DNA from: Mycolicibacterium chlorophenolicum
GTDB lineage: Bacteria > Actinomycetota > Actinomycetes > Mycobacteriales > Mycobacteriaceae
Assembly: GCF_001044235.1 (NCBI RefSeq)
Contig: NZ_JYNL01000064.1
Location: 547,171 to 611,170, forward strand
DNA: 64,000 nucleotides
Direction of reading: 5' to 3'
The notes under the pieces are model-generated. The model was given only the letters and a program-made list of their open reading frames with translations. It had not been told where the DNA came from and did not search any database. Each line of letters begins with the position of its first letter. Within the stretch, counting starts at the first letter, position 1. Of this stretch, positions 28,202 to 36,287 are shown piece after piece. A program made the translations under genes and the position numbers.

Positions 28202-28960
28202 ATGACCGAACCTACGAAAAATATCACCGTCACCGGCGCGACCGGCCTGATTGGCCGCCAACTCGTCCCCCTGCTCAGGAGCCGCGGACACAGCGTCACC
28301 GCAGCCTCCCGTGACTCCGGTGTCGACCTGCTCACCGGGCAGGGCCTTGACGAAGCCCTCGCCGACGCTGGGGTCGTCATCGACGTGATCAACTCCGCCA
28401 CCCCCGAGGACTCCGCCGAAGCCTTCTTCAGGCAGACCGCGGCCAGCCTGTCCGCTGCCGCCGCCAAGGCCGGCGTCGGACACTACGTGGTGCTGTCCAT
28501 CGTCGGCGTCGAAGCGATGGCCCCCAAAGCCGGATACATCCGCGGCAAGCTCGCCCAGGAGAACGCAGCCGCGACCTCAGAGGTTCCCTGGACGGTATTG
28601 CGGGCCACGCAGTTTCACGAATTGGCTGAACCCATCACCGAATCCCTGATCGTCGGCGACGAGGTGCGCGCCCCGGCCGCACTCATCCAACCCATCGACT
28701 CCGCCGAGGTCACCGCCATCCTGGCCCGCGTTGCCGTCAACGAGCCGCTCAACACCATTCACAACGTCGGAGGTCCGCAGAAGATGTCCTTTTCCGACAT
28801 GGCCCGCGCCGTCCTGCGCCGCCAGAGCCGAACGCTCAACGTCCTCGACGACCCGTCGGCAACGTACAGCGGTCTGAACATCGATGAAACAACGCTCGTC
28901 ACCGACGACGCGGCCGAACTGGGCACCACGCGGCTGGTCGACTGGCTGGCGCGCCGCTGA
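28202..28960 (+). CDS. NmrA-like / atypical SDR NAD(P)-binding protein
   Basis: A 252-residue atypical SDR: ITVTGATGLIGRQLVPLLRS is the TGxxGxxG cofactor motif. DVVINxA-type text is replaced by VVIDVINSATPEDS, and the central region VGHYVVLSIVGVEAM and WTVLRATQFHELAEPI match the NmrA/NAD(P)H-binding subfamily that senses or uses dinucleotide. GAAAGG lies upstream of the ATG at 28202. It is monocistronic here. Catalysis is uncertain for this group. Confidence 0.88.
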   Translation: MTEPTKNITVTGATGLIGRQLVPLLRSRGHSVTAASRDSGVDLLTGQGLDEALADAGVVIDVINSATPEDSAEAFFRQTAASLSAAAAKAGVGHYVVLSIVGVEAMAPKAGYIRGKLAQENAAATSEVPWTVLRATQFHELAEPITESLIVGDEVRAPAALIQPIDSAEVTAILARVAVNEPLNTIHNVGGPQKMSFSDMARAVLRRQSRTLNVLDDPSATYSGLNIDETTLVTDDAAELGTTRLVDWLARR

Positions 28961-29086
28961 TTTGCTCCCGACAGCCCCTCCTGCCGACCGCCTCGTTGGT
29001 CTTATGTGGCGAAACCAAGCTCGCGCCGGCTCGCGGTGGCTATCCAGGGTTGGAACTCGACCGCGACGCCGAGGACAAGCGCGCCG

Positions 29087-29590
29087 CACTGCAACGTCCA
29101 AGCCCGTCGCTTCTTCCACAAAACTGTCCCAGATCGCCAGTAGCCGAGGACGTTTCGCCGCCAGCAGCTTGCTCGTCGTCGTGGGGCCAAGCCCGTCACG
29201 GCCTCGGCGCAGGAGTGCCCAGAGTTGTCCGGCCGGGGAGTCGCCGCTCAGCATGGCCGGGTCCGCGTCGGCAATGTCCACGTCGGCCGGGATCTGTGCG
29301 AGCAGTCGGCTGACCTCAGCAGCGTCGCGCCCCATAAGCCGCAGCGCCGCCTCGGCCGGCACCGTGACGCTGAGCATGGACACAGCGACGAAGTCCGCAG
29401 GGCCGAGCGTGTCGGGGTCGGGATTGAGCGCGGCCACCGACTCGAACCGCGACCCGGTGTAGCTGGGCTGACCATCGTCGTCTTCGGAGTAGTAGCGCTC
29501 CAGGTGCACGACCGCGGTCTGGGTGTCCGTCGCGACGATGAACCCAGGCCAGGTGTGGCGCCATTTGGTGTGGCTCAGTGAGTCAGCCAA
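29087..29590 (-). pseudogene. C-terminally truncated DUF6308-like protein
   Basis: About 168 residues of a recognisable family (ADSLSHTKWRHTWPGFIVAT, HLERYYSEDDDGQPSYTGSRF, GLGPTTTSKLLAAKRPRLLA, IWDSFVEEATGL) are intact. From about 29087 downward the similarity ends; the frame stays open antisense to the NmrA-like gene, which is not credible coding. Family members normally continue with a C-terminal part after EEATG. A deletion removed it. Confidence 0.6.
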
Positions 29591-29765
29591 CCCATCCCCC
29601 GGTCATTGCCGCTGTCGTTCGGAGGGAACCTGGCAGGCGGCGGCGACATGGTAGGGCGGTGTTCGACTGCCTCAACGCCCATCCTGCTCCCAGGCGCCGA
29701 CAACGATTCGATGCGGTGTCGCCTGGTTAGCGGCCTGGGACCTTTGCGAGGTCTAGCGTGGCGGA

Positions 29766-30128
29766 ATGGGATTGTTCAGTCATGAGGAGTTCCGGGACCC
29801 GGCCGACGGCGTTGGTGGCGCCGCTTCTGGTGGGGTTGTTGAACGACCTCGGGGTGCTGAGGTGGGCGAGTACGGGATGGATGAACCTGTGGTGGTGGGT
29901 CCGGGGTTGCCGCCTGAGGATGGCTCGTGCGGTCAGTTCGCCGTGCAGTTTCACGTGTCGACGTCAATGCTGGTCGGGCTGAAACGTATTGCGGATATGC
30001 GTGGGGTGAGCGTGCCGGAAGTATGTCGACACGTGATCGGTGTGTTTGTTGCCCAGCAGGAGGGTGAGCTGGGCGCATTACTTGCTGCGGAGGCGGAGGC
30101 GGCTCATTACCGGCCGAGTTTGGAGTAG
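29766..30128 (+). CDS. Small hypothetical protein, possibly DNA-binding
   Basis: A 120-residue protein beginning MGLFSHEEFRDPADGVGG. The first half is low in structure; the second half (QFAVQFHVSTSMLVGLKRIADMRGVSVPEVCRHVIGVFVAQQEG) has a strand followed by two helices, reminiscent of ribbon-helix-helix folds, and ends with an Ala/Glu-rich helix. No partner toxin is adjacent. I do not recognise the family; the gene call rests on frame and composition. Confidence 0.5.
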   Translation: MGLFSHEEFRDPADGVGGAASGGVVERPRGAEVGEYGMDEPVVVGPGLPPEDGSCGQFAVQFHVSTSMLVGLKRIADMRGVSVPEVCRHVIGVFVAQQEGELGALLAAEAEAAHYRPSLE

Positions 30129-30167
30129 GCGTAGTCACTCACGTCCGCCGCAGCGCACCTGTCGAGA

Positions 30168-30248
30168 TGCAACGAAGATTGATGAGACAAACCTGGGTAC
30201 TTTGACAAAAATGGGCCGTGTCACGGAACCTTGTCAATCTTCGTTGCA
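30168..30248. repeat. 15-bp perfect inverted repeat with nested second repeat
   Basis: TGCAACGAAGATTGA (30168-30182) is repeated exactly in reverse complement at 30234-30248. Between them, TTGACAA (30212-30218) pairs with TTGTCAA (30231-30237), which overlaps the right arm. The total is 81 bp and A/T-richer than its surroundings, with no gene inside. It resembles the ends of a miniature inverted-repeat element or a solo transposon remnant. The stretch 30129-30378 holds nothing else I can name. Confidence 0.55.
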
Positions 30249-30378
30249 AAACTGCAGTTCATTGTCGCGCTGCGCTATACCGGTTTCGTCCGCCGCTAGC
30301 GCGCCGCAGCAGCCGCGGAGTCCCGGCTCTCCATAATTCTCCACTTCAAATGCCACGTCGACGTACAAAGCATTGATG

Positions 30379-30795
30379 TCACCGTTCCTTCGCGCGTTCG
30401 TACCTCTCGGTGTGGTCCTGTCGGTAATCCACCATGTGCGACGAAATGTCGCGATTTCGAAGGATGGCATTGATCGCCTCGCCGAGACACTGATGTACAA
30501 GGTTGTCGGCGTGAGGACTGCGCGCAGAAGCGGGAAAACGCGTAGTAGTGAAGCCCGCCGCTCACCAGATCGCGTACGCCGGCGAGGTAGTCGACCGCAA
30601 CCTTCAGGCGTCGCGTGGCGACAGTGTCGAGCGACAGGTCGGGATCTGCTCTCTGTCACCGGCTAGGTCACTGTTGTCTTCCACCGGGTAAGGCTCGTTC
30701 GATTCGATCCGGTCGAGGACCGCGCCTGACCTCTCCATCCTGGTGAGGGCCTCGGTCCGCCAGTGGTCGTCTTCGGGAGGAGGCTCGGTGATCAC
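30379..30795 (-). pseudogene. Hypothetical gene broken by two frameshifts
   Basis: Three minus-strand frames carry consecutive protein-like text: EDDHWRTEALTRMERSGAVL through SNEPYPVEDNSDLAGD, then DPDLSLDTVATRRLKVAVDY and LAGVRDLVSGGLHYYAFS, then DNLVHQCLGEAINAILRN, RDISSHMVDYRQDHTERYER and AKER before TGA at 30379. Each switch needs a single-base shift (near 30645 and 30520). The combined protein would be about 138 residues. It lies just downstream of dnaB on the same strand. Either a decayed gene or sequencing errors. Confidence 0.6.
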
Positions 30796-30849
30796 GGCTC
30801 GATGGTGCCGAGGGGCGCCGACACGGGATCGGCCCACACGCCGACCGCC

Positions 30850-33063
30850 CTACTGCTTGGCCATGTTCGCGAACCGCGACAGGTGCAGCTGATGCGCCAC
30901 GGTGACGGTGCGCGTCGGGCCGGCGCGGTGCTTCGCGACGATCAGGTCCGCTTCGCCGCCACGAGGGTCGTCGCTTTCGAACGCGTCCGGGCGATGCAGC
31001 AGCACCACCATGTCCGCGTCCTGCTCGATCGATCCCGACTCGCGAAGATCCGACAGCTGCGGCTTCTTGTCCGTACGCTGCTCCGGGCCACGGTTCAACT
31101 GGCTCATCGCCACCACGGGGACTTCCAGCTCCTTCGCCAAAAGCTTGATCTGGCGCGAGAATTCGGACACTTCCTGCTGGCGCGACTCGACCTTCTTGCC
31201 CGATGTCATCAGCTGCAGGTAGTCGATCACCACCAGACGCAGGTCCGCCTTCTGCTTCAGCCGCCTCGCCTTGGCCCGGATCTCCATCATCGTCAGGTTC
31301 GGTGAGTCGTCGATGTACAGCGGCGCCTCGCTGATCTCACTCATCCGCCGCGCCAGCCGCGTCCAGTCGTCGTCGCTCATCCGTCCCGACCGCATGTCGG
31401 CGAGCTTGATCCTCGCCTCGGCCGACAACAGGCGCATGACGATCTCGGTCTTACTCATCTCCAGCGAGAACACGATGCTCGGCAGGTGGTGCTTGATCGA
31501 GCACGACCGCATGAAATCGAGTCCCAGCGTCGAGTTGTGCGTCGGGATCATCGACCGGCTGGCCAGGTACATGTGGCTCGCGTTGTCGACCTCGACGCAC
31601 CGGACCGGAACGCTCGGGACGGGTCGAACGTCCACGATCAACCGCGCTTCGGCGCCGGCCGAGCGACGCTCCTTGTGCAGCAGGTCCTTTCGATGCAGCC
31701 GGAACACGCTGTCGGCCGCAGCGAAGGCGACTCCACCGCCCGCCTCGACCTCGCACCGGTAACCGAGCGACACCACGAGTTCCGCGACATCCTCCGCGAG
31801 CCGCTCGTCGGGCACGCCGAGCCGCACCGTTCCGTCCTCCGCCACCGTGCCGCCGGCGTCCAGCAGACCGGCGAGCAGCGACCGCCGCTGCGCCTCCGAC
31901 GCGCGCAGGTATTCCACCGGGATGCGCGTGCCGACGAGTGCGCCGGACGTGCTCGGCCCCTCCCCCTCGATCCGCATCAGGATCTCCGGGTCGGTCGTCG
32001 TCGCGTCGCCCAGTAAGGCGCCCAAGGTGTACGGCGGTACCAGAAGGTCGGCGTTCGCTGCCTGCACCGCTGCCGTGTTCGTCACCGAGTGGACTAACCC
32101 GGTCGGCAACGTCTCGGCGATCTCACGGGTGGTGCGGATCGCGCCGGAGGTCAGCCACTGATGCTCGGCATCGGCGACGATCACTGTGCCGTCGGAGAAC
32201 TCGACCTCGAAGCACGGCCGGCCTTCCATCACGGCGGTCGCCGCGACCACCCGCGTCGGCAACCCGTCCGGGCCGATCAGCTCGTCACCGACGACGACCT
32301 CGGCCATCGTCGTCCACCCGGTCGGCGTCGGCAGCGGCGTGTCCAGCGACAGCGCCTTCCCCATACCGGGACGTGCCGCCACGACGATCATCTGGCCGGG
32401 ATGCAGACCGTTGGTCAGCTCGTCGAGTTCGGTGAAGCCGGTCGGCACACCCTTCGAGATGCCGCCCTGCGACGCGATCGCGTCGATCTCGTCCATCGTC
32501 GGCTGCAGCAGCTCTTCGAGCGGCACGAAGTCCTCGGTGGCCCGCCGCTCGGTGACGTCGTAGATCTCGGCCTGCGCCCGGTCCACGATCTCGTTCACGT
32601 CCGCGCCCTCGGCGCCGGCGTAGCCGTACTGCACCACCCGGGTGCCCGCCTCCACCAGACGGCGCAGCAGCGCCTTCTCCGAGACGATCTCGGCGTAGAA
32701 CCCGGCATTGGCGGCCGTCGGCACCGTCGAGATCAGCGTGTGCAGATAAGGCGCCCCACCGACCCGGCGCAACAATCCCTTGCGGTCGAGTTCCGCGGCC
32801 ACTGTGACCGCGTCAGCGGGCTCTCCGCGGCCGTACAGATCCAGCACCGCGTCGTAGACGAGTTGGTTGGCCGGCTTGTAGAAATCCCCGGGGCGCAGCC
32901 GCTCCAGCACGTCGGCGATGGCGTCCTTACTGAGCAGCATGCCGCCCAGCACCGCCTGCTCGGCCGCGAGATCCTGGGGCGGCTGCCGGCCGAACTCCTC
33001 ATTGGGAGGCGGCTCCATGGACGTGTGGTCTCCGGACCGGCCCAAGTCATCGACGACAGCCAC
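30850..33063 (-). CDS. dnaB: Replicative DNA helicase DnaB, intein-containing precursor
   Basis: Hexameric 5'-3' helicase of the replication fork. The N-terminal primase-interacting domain (RQPPQDLAAEQAVLGGMLLS to about residue 170) and RecA-like C-terminal domain are present, with DLRLVVIDYLQLM (Walker B) and KELEVPVVAMSQLNRGPEQR. A 274-residue intein splits the Walker A between GMGK and ST. After splicing the helicase is about 463 residues. I use the GTG at 33063 (VAVVDDLG), as conserved mycobacterial sequence begins there; GTG at 33075 abuts the GAGGAGGG and would leave no spacing. It ends the rpsF-ssb-rpsR-rplI neighbourhood. Confidence 0.97.
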   Translation of the reverse strand: MAVVDDLGRSGDHTSMEPPPNEEFGRQPPQDLAAEQAVLGGMLLSKDAIADVLERLRPGDFYKPANQLVYDAVLDLYGRGEPADAVTVAAELDRKGLLRRVGGAPYLHTLISTVPTAANAGFYAEIVSEKALLRRLVEAGTRVVQYGYAGAEGADVNEIVDRAQAEIYDVTERRATEDFVPLEELLQPTMDEIDAIASQGGISKGVPTGFTELDELTNGLHPGQMIVVAARPGMGKALSLDTPLPTPTGWTTMAEVVVGDELIGPDGLPTRVVAATAVMEGRPCFEVEFSDGTVIVADAEHQWLTSGAIRTTREIAETLPTGLVHSVTNTAAVQAANADLLVPPYTLGALLGDATTTDPEILMRIEGEGPSTSGALVGTRIPVEYLRASEAQRRSLLAGLLDAGGTVAEDGTVRLGVPDERLAEDVAELVVSLGYRCEVEAGGGVAFAAADSVFRLHRKDLLHKERRSAGAEARLIVDVRPVPSVPVRCVEVDNASHMYLASRSMIPTHNSTLGLDFMRSCSIKHHLPSIVFSLEMSKTEIVMRLLSAEARIKLADMRSGRMSDDDWTRLARRMSEISEAPLYIDDSPNLTMMEIRAKARRLKQKADLRLVVIDYLQLMTSGKKVESRQQEVSEFSRQIKLLAKELEVPVVAMSQLNRGPEQRTDKKPQLSDLRESGSIEQDADMVVLLHRPDAFESDDPRGGEADLIVAKHRAGPTRTVTVAHQLHLSRFANMAKQ
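31534..32355 (-). other. Class 3-type intein in DnaB (P-loop insertion)
   Basis: The insert of 274 residues begins ALSLDTPLPTPTGWTT and ends MIPTHN before Ser+1. Its first residue is Ala, not Cys or Ser, so ordinary class 1 splicing is excluded. The WCT triad of class 3 inteins is present: Trp67 in EHQWLTS, Cys253 in VRCVEV (block F nucleophile) and Thr272 in PTHN. Degenerate LAGLIDADG-like motifs, LGALLGDAT (about 111) and LLAGLLDAGGTV (about 160), suggest a compact or decayed homing endonuclease; the second lacks the usual catalytic acid. Splicing restores GMGK-ST. Confidence 0.9.
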
Positions 33064-33233
33064 GCGGTGCCTCACCCCTCCTCAATCGACCTCGAACGCA
33101 CGTTCGACATGCGTCCTGTTGCGACTGTAAGTCCGGGATCCGACAACACCCCCGTCGGCACCCGCAACTGCGTCGGCGACGGCCAACGATAGACGTTGCT
33201 GGGCGGGATGCAACCAGCCCCTGTTGACAGACC

Positions 33234-33360
33234 TGTGGATGGCGTGTGGATAGGTCTGGTGAGCCATGTTGAGGCGTTGGGGAGAACCTGTGGATCAACA
33301 CTGTCATCCGCCCTGTTTCCGCAGATGGACGCACCATAGGCCTGGGCACGAGCTGTGGAT
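33234..33360. promoter_or_regulatory. Cluster of four DnaA-box-like heptamers upstream of dnaB
   Basis: TGTGGAT occurs at 33234-33240, 33245-33251, 33289-33295 and 33354-33360, all in one orientation (ATCCACA on the dnaB strand). The second extends to CTATCCACA, one mismatch from TTATCCACA. The first pair is bracketed by CAGACCT/AGGTCTG (33228-33258). The cluster is 170-300 bp before the dnaB start in the otherwise empty 33064-33548 gap. DnaA control of dnaB is inferred. Confidence 0.5.
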
Positions 33361-33548
33361 GGGAAATTCGTCGGCGTGTCGTCGCCGGTTTCCTTCTCGG
33401 GCGTGTTGTGTTTCGCTTCGGGGCCACGCAGGTTAACACCCGGTTATGTTCGCTGGGAAGGATTCGCCTCGAAGAGTTCGCCATACGTACAGCAACGGCC
33501 GGGTGAAGACCTCGCGGTCTCCACCCGGCCGTGAATGCCGTGGGGCGG

Positions 33549-34004
33549 CTAGCCGGCGACGACGCTCAGCGACACCGTGGCGGCCACGTCGTGGTGCAGG
33601 CGCACCGTGACGGGGTGGGTGCCGACGGTCTTGATGTGCGTCTTGGGCAGCTGCACCGTCCTCTTGTCGAGGTTCGGTCCGCCCGCCTTCTTGATCGCGG
33701 CGACGACGTCGGCCGTGGTCACCGAGCCGAACAGCTTGCCCGAATCACCGGCGGTCTTGACCGCCAGCTCGACGCCCTCGAGACCCTCGAGCGCCGTCTT
33801 CAGTTCGTTGGCGTGCTCGAGGCTCTTGACGCCCTTGAGCTCCTGGGCGCGCCGGATGTCCTCGGCCTGGCGCTGCGCGCCACGGGTGGCCACGATGGCC
33901 AGGCCGCGCGGCAGCAGATAGTTGCGGCCGTAGCCGTCCTTCACCTCGACCGCGTCGCCGGCCGTTCCGAGGTGCTCGACCTCGGCAGTCAGAATCAGTT
34001 TCAT
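33549..34004 (-). CDS. rplI: 50S ribosomal protein bL9
   Basis: A 151-residue L9: MKLILTAEVEHLGTAGDAVEVKDGYGRNYLLPRGLA is the highly conserved N-terminal rRNA-binding domain, followed by the long helix and a C-terminal domain (GSVTTADVVAAIKKAGG). AGGA precedes the ATG at 34004. It is the last gene of rpsF-ssb-rpsR-rplI, with 10 bp to rpsR. Confidence 0.98.
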   Translation of the reverse strand: MKLILTAEVEHLGTAGDAVEVKDGYGRNYLLPRGLAIVATRGAQRQAEDIRRAQELKGVKSLEHANELKTALEGLEGVELAVKTAGDSGKLFGSVTTADVVAAIKKAGGPNLDKRTVQLPKTHIKTVGTHPVTVRLHHDVAATVSLSVVAG

Positions 34005-34014
34005 CTCATTCGTC

Positions 34015-34272
34015 CTATCGCGTCGACGAGCTGAACGGCAGCAACGCGACCTCACGGGCGTTCTTCACCGCGATCGCGATATCCCGCTGGTGCTGAACGC
34101 AATTGCCGGTCACCCGGCGGGCACGGATCTTGCCGCGCTCGCTGATGTAGGTGCGCAGCAGCGCGGTGTCCTTGTAGTCGATGTTCTGCCCCTTCTTCGA
34201 GCAGAACACGCACTTGCGTGTCTTGACCGGCTTTTCCGGAGCCGGACGCCTCTTCGTGGAGGACTTGGCCAT
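34015..34272 (-). CDS. rpsR: 30S ribosomal protein bS18 (zinc-binding C+ form)
   Basis: An 85-residue S18: RKCVFCSKKGQNIDYKDTALLRTYIS and RGKIRARRVTGNCVQHQRD are diagnostic. Cys21, Cys24, Cys58 and His61 form a zinc-ribbon set, so this is the zinc-containing paralogue; mycobacteria often carry a second, Cys-less copy elsewhere used under zinc limitation. It lies in the ribosomal/ssb operon. Confidence 0.98.
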   Translation of the reverse strand: MAKSSTKRRPAPEKPVKTRKCVFCSKKGQNIDYKDTALLRTYISERGKIRARRVTGNCVQHQRDIAIAVKNAREVALLPFSSSTR

Positions 34273-34321
34273 GTGTCTAACTCTTTCTTGAAATTACTCG
34301 GATGTTTCCGAATGTGTTGTC

Positions 34322-34828
34322 TCAGAAGGGCGGTTCTTCGTCGGCGCCGCCGAAGGACCCCGACGCGGGCGCGCTGCCCCACGGGTCGTCCTTGGGCTGC
34401 TCCGAGCCGCGGGACGAGTTACCGCCTCCGCCGCCGCCGAACCCGCCACCGCCGCCGCCACTGCGGCTGGCCTTGTTGACCTTCGCGGTCGCGTAGCGCA
34501 GCGAGGGCCCGATCTCGTCGACCTCGACCTCGACCACCGTGCGCTTCTCACCCTCGCGGGTCTCGAAGGAGCGCTGCTTGAGCCGGCCCGTGACGATCAC
34601 GCGCGACCCGCGGGTCAGGCTCTCGGCCACGTTCTCGGCGGCCTCACGCCAGATGTTGCACCGCAGGAACAGCGCCTCGCCGTCCTTCCACTCCCCGCTC
34701 TGCCGGTCGTAGATGCGCGGGGTGGACGCAACGGTGAAGTTGGCCACCGCGGCACCGGACGGCGTGAAACGCAGTTCCGGATCGGCGGTCAGGTTTCCGA
34801 CGACGGTGATGGTGGTGTCACCAGCCAC
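34322..34828 (-). CDS. ssb: Single-stranded DNA-binding protein
   Basis: A 168-residue SSB: MAGDTTITVVGNLTADPELRFTPSGAAVANFTVAS starts the OB fold, with LRCNIWREAAENVAESLTRGSRVIVTGRLKQRS in its core. A Gly-rich linker (about 120-145) precedes the acidic tip DEEPPF that binds replication and repair partners. It sits between rpsF and rpsR, the usual actinobacterial order. Confidence 0.98.
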   Translation of the reverse strand: MAGDTTITVVGNLTADPELRFTPSGAAVANFTVASTPRIYDRQSGEWKDGEALFLRCNIWREAAENVAESLTRGSRVIVTGRLKQRSFETREGEKRTVVEVEVDEIGPSLRYATAKVNKASRSGGGGGGFGGGGGGNSSRGSEQPKDDPWGSAPASGSFGGADEEPPF

Positions 34829-34894
34829 GAGTTCCTCCTAGGTGAGCGGACGTTGGGCGCGAGCCTACGCAGCGGCTCCGACGATCGGCACTCT

Positions 34895-35185
34895 TTAGTG
34901 CTTGTCGGTCCGCATCACCTTGGTCCGCAGCACGGACTCGTTCAGGTTGAGCTGACGGTCGAGTTCGGACACCGTCGCGGGCTCGGCCTTGACGTCGACG
35001 ATCGCGTAGATGCCCTCGGCATGCTTGGCGATCTCGTAGGCCAACCGGCGCCGGCCCCAGATGTCGACCTTGTCGACACTGCCGCCGTCCTTGCGGATGA
35101 CGTTCAGGAACGTCTCCAGCGACGGAGCAACGGTGCGCTCGTCGAGTGTGGGGTCGAGAATGACCATGATTTCGTATGGACGCAT
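34895..35185 (-). CDS. rpsF: 30S ribosomal protein bS6
   Basis: A 96-residue S6: MRPYEIMVILDPTLDERTVAPSLETFLNVIRKDGG and DIWGRRRLAYEIAKHAEGIYAIVDVKAEPATVSELDRQL match the family over its whole length. It heads the rpsF-ssb-rpsR-rplI operon, with a GGAGGTGAT ribosome-binding site upstream. Confidence 0.98.
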   Translation of the reverse strand: MRPYEIMVILDPTLDERTVAPSLETFLNVIRKDGGSVDKVDIWGRRRLAYEIAKHAEGIYAIVDVKAEPATVSELDRQLNLNESVLRTKVMRTDKH

Positions 35186-35301
35186 AGGAACCCATCACCT
35201 CCTCTGGTCTGATCGGCCGCGGCGTGTCCGCGGCAGGAGGGTCGCCTGCGTCGGCAACCGGCCCAGGCTACAGGAACGGGCTTTGATCTGGGAAATCGCG
35301 A

Positions 35302-35778
35302 TCAGGGATGCCCGGGAACCGGCCAGTTCCACACGGACATGTCGCCCTTGGGGTAGTTCATGCAGACGTCGGTCGCGTGCGCGACCACACCTTTGTTGTT
35401 GAAGAACAGCTTGGCCCAGTTGCCCCACCGCGTCGCGGTCTGCTCGTAGAACACGTTGGTGGCGGTGTCCTCGGAGTACTGCCGGCGCGCGACCGGGTCG
35501 AGGGAGAAGAACCAGTGGATGCGATCGAAGGCCATCTGCTGCACGTCGGCCGGCCGGTTGCTCCGGTCGATCATGTAGCGCTCGAAGTACACCGGGCTGG
35601 TGTCGCGCGCTGCGGCCATGTACTGCTCGACGTCGCAGGTGGTGACGATGATGCGGTGCGGGATCGGGTAGTCGTCGGTGGAGTCGGCGTTGGCCGGACC
35701 CGCTGCCCCCAGGAACGCCGTCGCCGCGGCCGCTGCCGCCAGCGCCATCTGCGTCGTACGCCTGATCAGTCCGCTCAT
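35302..35778 (-). CDS. Secreted DUF5078 protein
   Basis: A 158-residue exported protein. MSGLIRRTTQMALAAAAAAT to GPANA is the signal peptide; the mature part (YPIPHRIIVTTCDVEQYMAAARDTSPVYFERYMID and FDRIHWFFSLDPVARRQYSED) matches DUF5078, a mycobacterial family of unknown function. Two Cys residues (TTCDVE, DVCMNY) may pair. GGAG precedes the ATG at 35778, which decides the start. Confidence 0.82.
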   Translation of the reverse strand: MSGLIRRTTQMALAAAAAATAFLGAAGPANADSTDDYPIPHRIIVTTCDVEQYMAAARDTSPVYFERYMIDRSNRPADVQQMAFDRIHWFFSLDPVARRQYSEDTATNVFYEQTATRWGNWAKLFFNNKGVVAHATDVCMNYPKGDMSVWNWPVPGHP

Positions 35779-35866
35779 CGTCACTCCCACCTCATGGCAC
35801 GCAGAAAGCGGCCAGTCGTCTGCCAACTATATAGCGCATCTAGGCAGATGGACATCCCCTCGGACG

Positions 35867-36169
35867 TCAGCCGCCGTTGGTCACCGGGTTCGACGACAGC
35901 GTGATGAACATTCCGTTCTTCCACACACCCCAGCGGCCGCCCCACCCTGAGGTCCACACCACCGGCTCGCCGTTCCACATCTCCGCCGGCTTGCGCGGCG
36001 CCCAGTTCGGCACCGGCTCACCCGGCGGGTTCGGCGGGAACTCGGCGGGCCCCGGCGGGGGCGGCGGAGCGGGTTGCGCGGACGCGGGTGCGGCGCCGAA
36101 GCCGAGGGCGCCCGCGACGACACCACCGAGAATCACCGCGGCGGGCAGGGCCCGGTCGAGAAAGGTCAT
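35867..36169 (-). CDS. Small secreted Pro-rich protein
   Basis: A 100-residue protein: signal peptide MTFLDRALPAAVILGGVVAG to SAQP, a Pro-rich segment (APPPPPGPAEFPPNPPGEPVPNW), then WNGEPVVWTSGWGGRWGVW and a short end. GGAG precedes the ATG at 36169. The Trp-rich end is typical of small exported mycobacterial proteins of unknown function. Only the export is supported. Confidence 0.7.
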   Translation of the reverse strand: MTFLDRALPAAVILGGVVAGALGFGAAPASAQPAPPPPPGPAEFPPNPPGEPVPNWAPRKPAEMWNGEPVVWTSGWGGRWGVWKNGMFITLSSNPVTNGG

Positions 36170-36287
36170 GAGACGACTCCAGCCTGAGATGCAGCAGTTG
36201 TTTAGCAAATATAACCACCCGCGGCGAGCGGCAAACAGTCGACGCCGTCGCGGTTTCGGTGGCAGCGCCCGAGGGTAGAGCGCAGCC

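Noticed and set aside
29766..30128. The small gene as an antitoxin of a toxin-antitoxin pair
   Set aside because: No toxin-like gene lies next to it, and the ribbon-helix-helix resemblance is weak.
31534..32355. The dnaB insert as a frameshift or assembly error
   Set aside because: It is exactly in frame, has all intein end motifs and the WCT triad, and removing it restores GMGK-ST.
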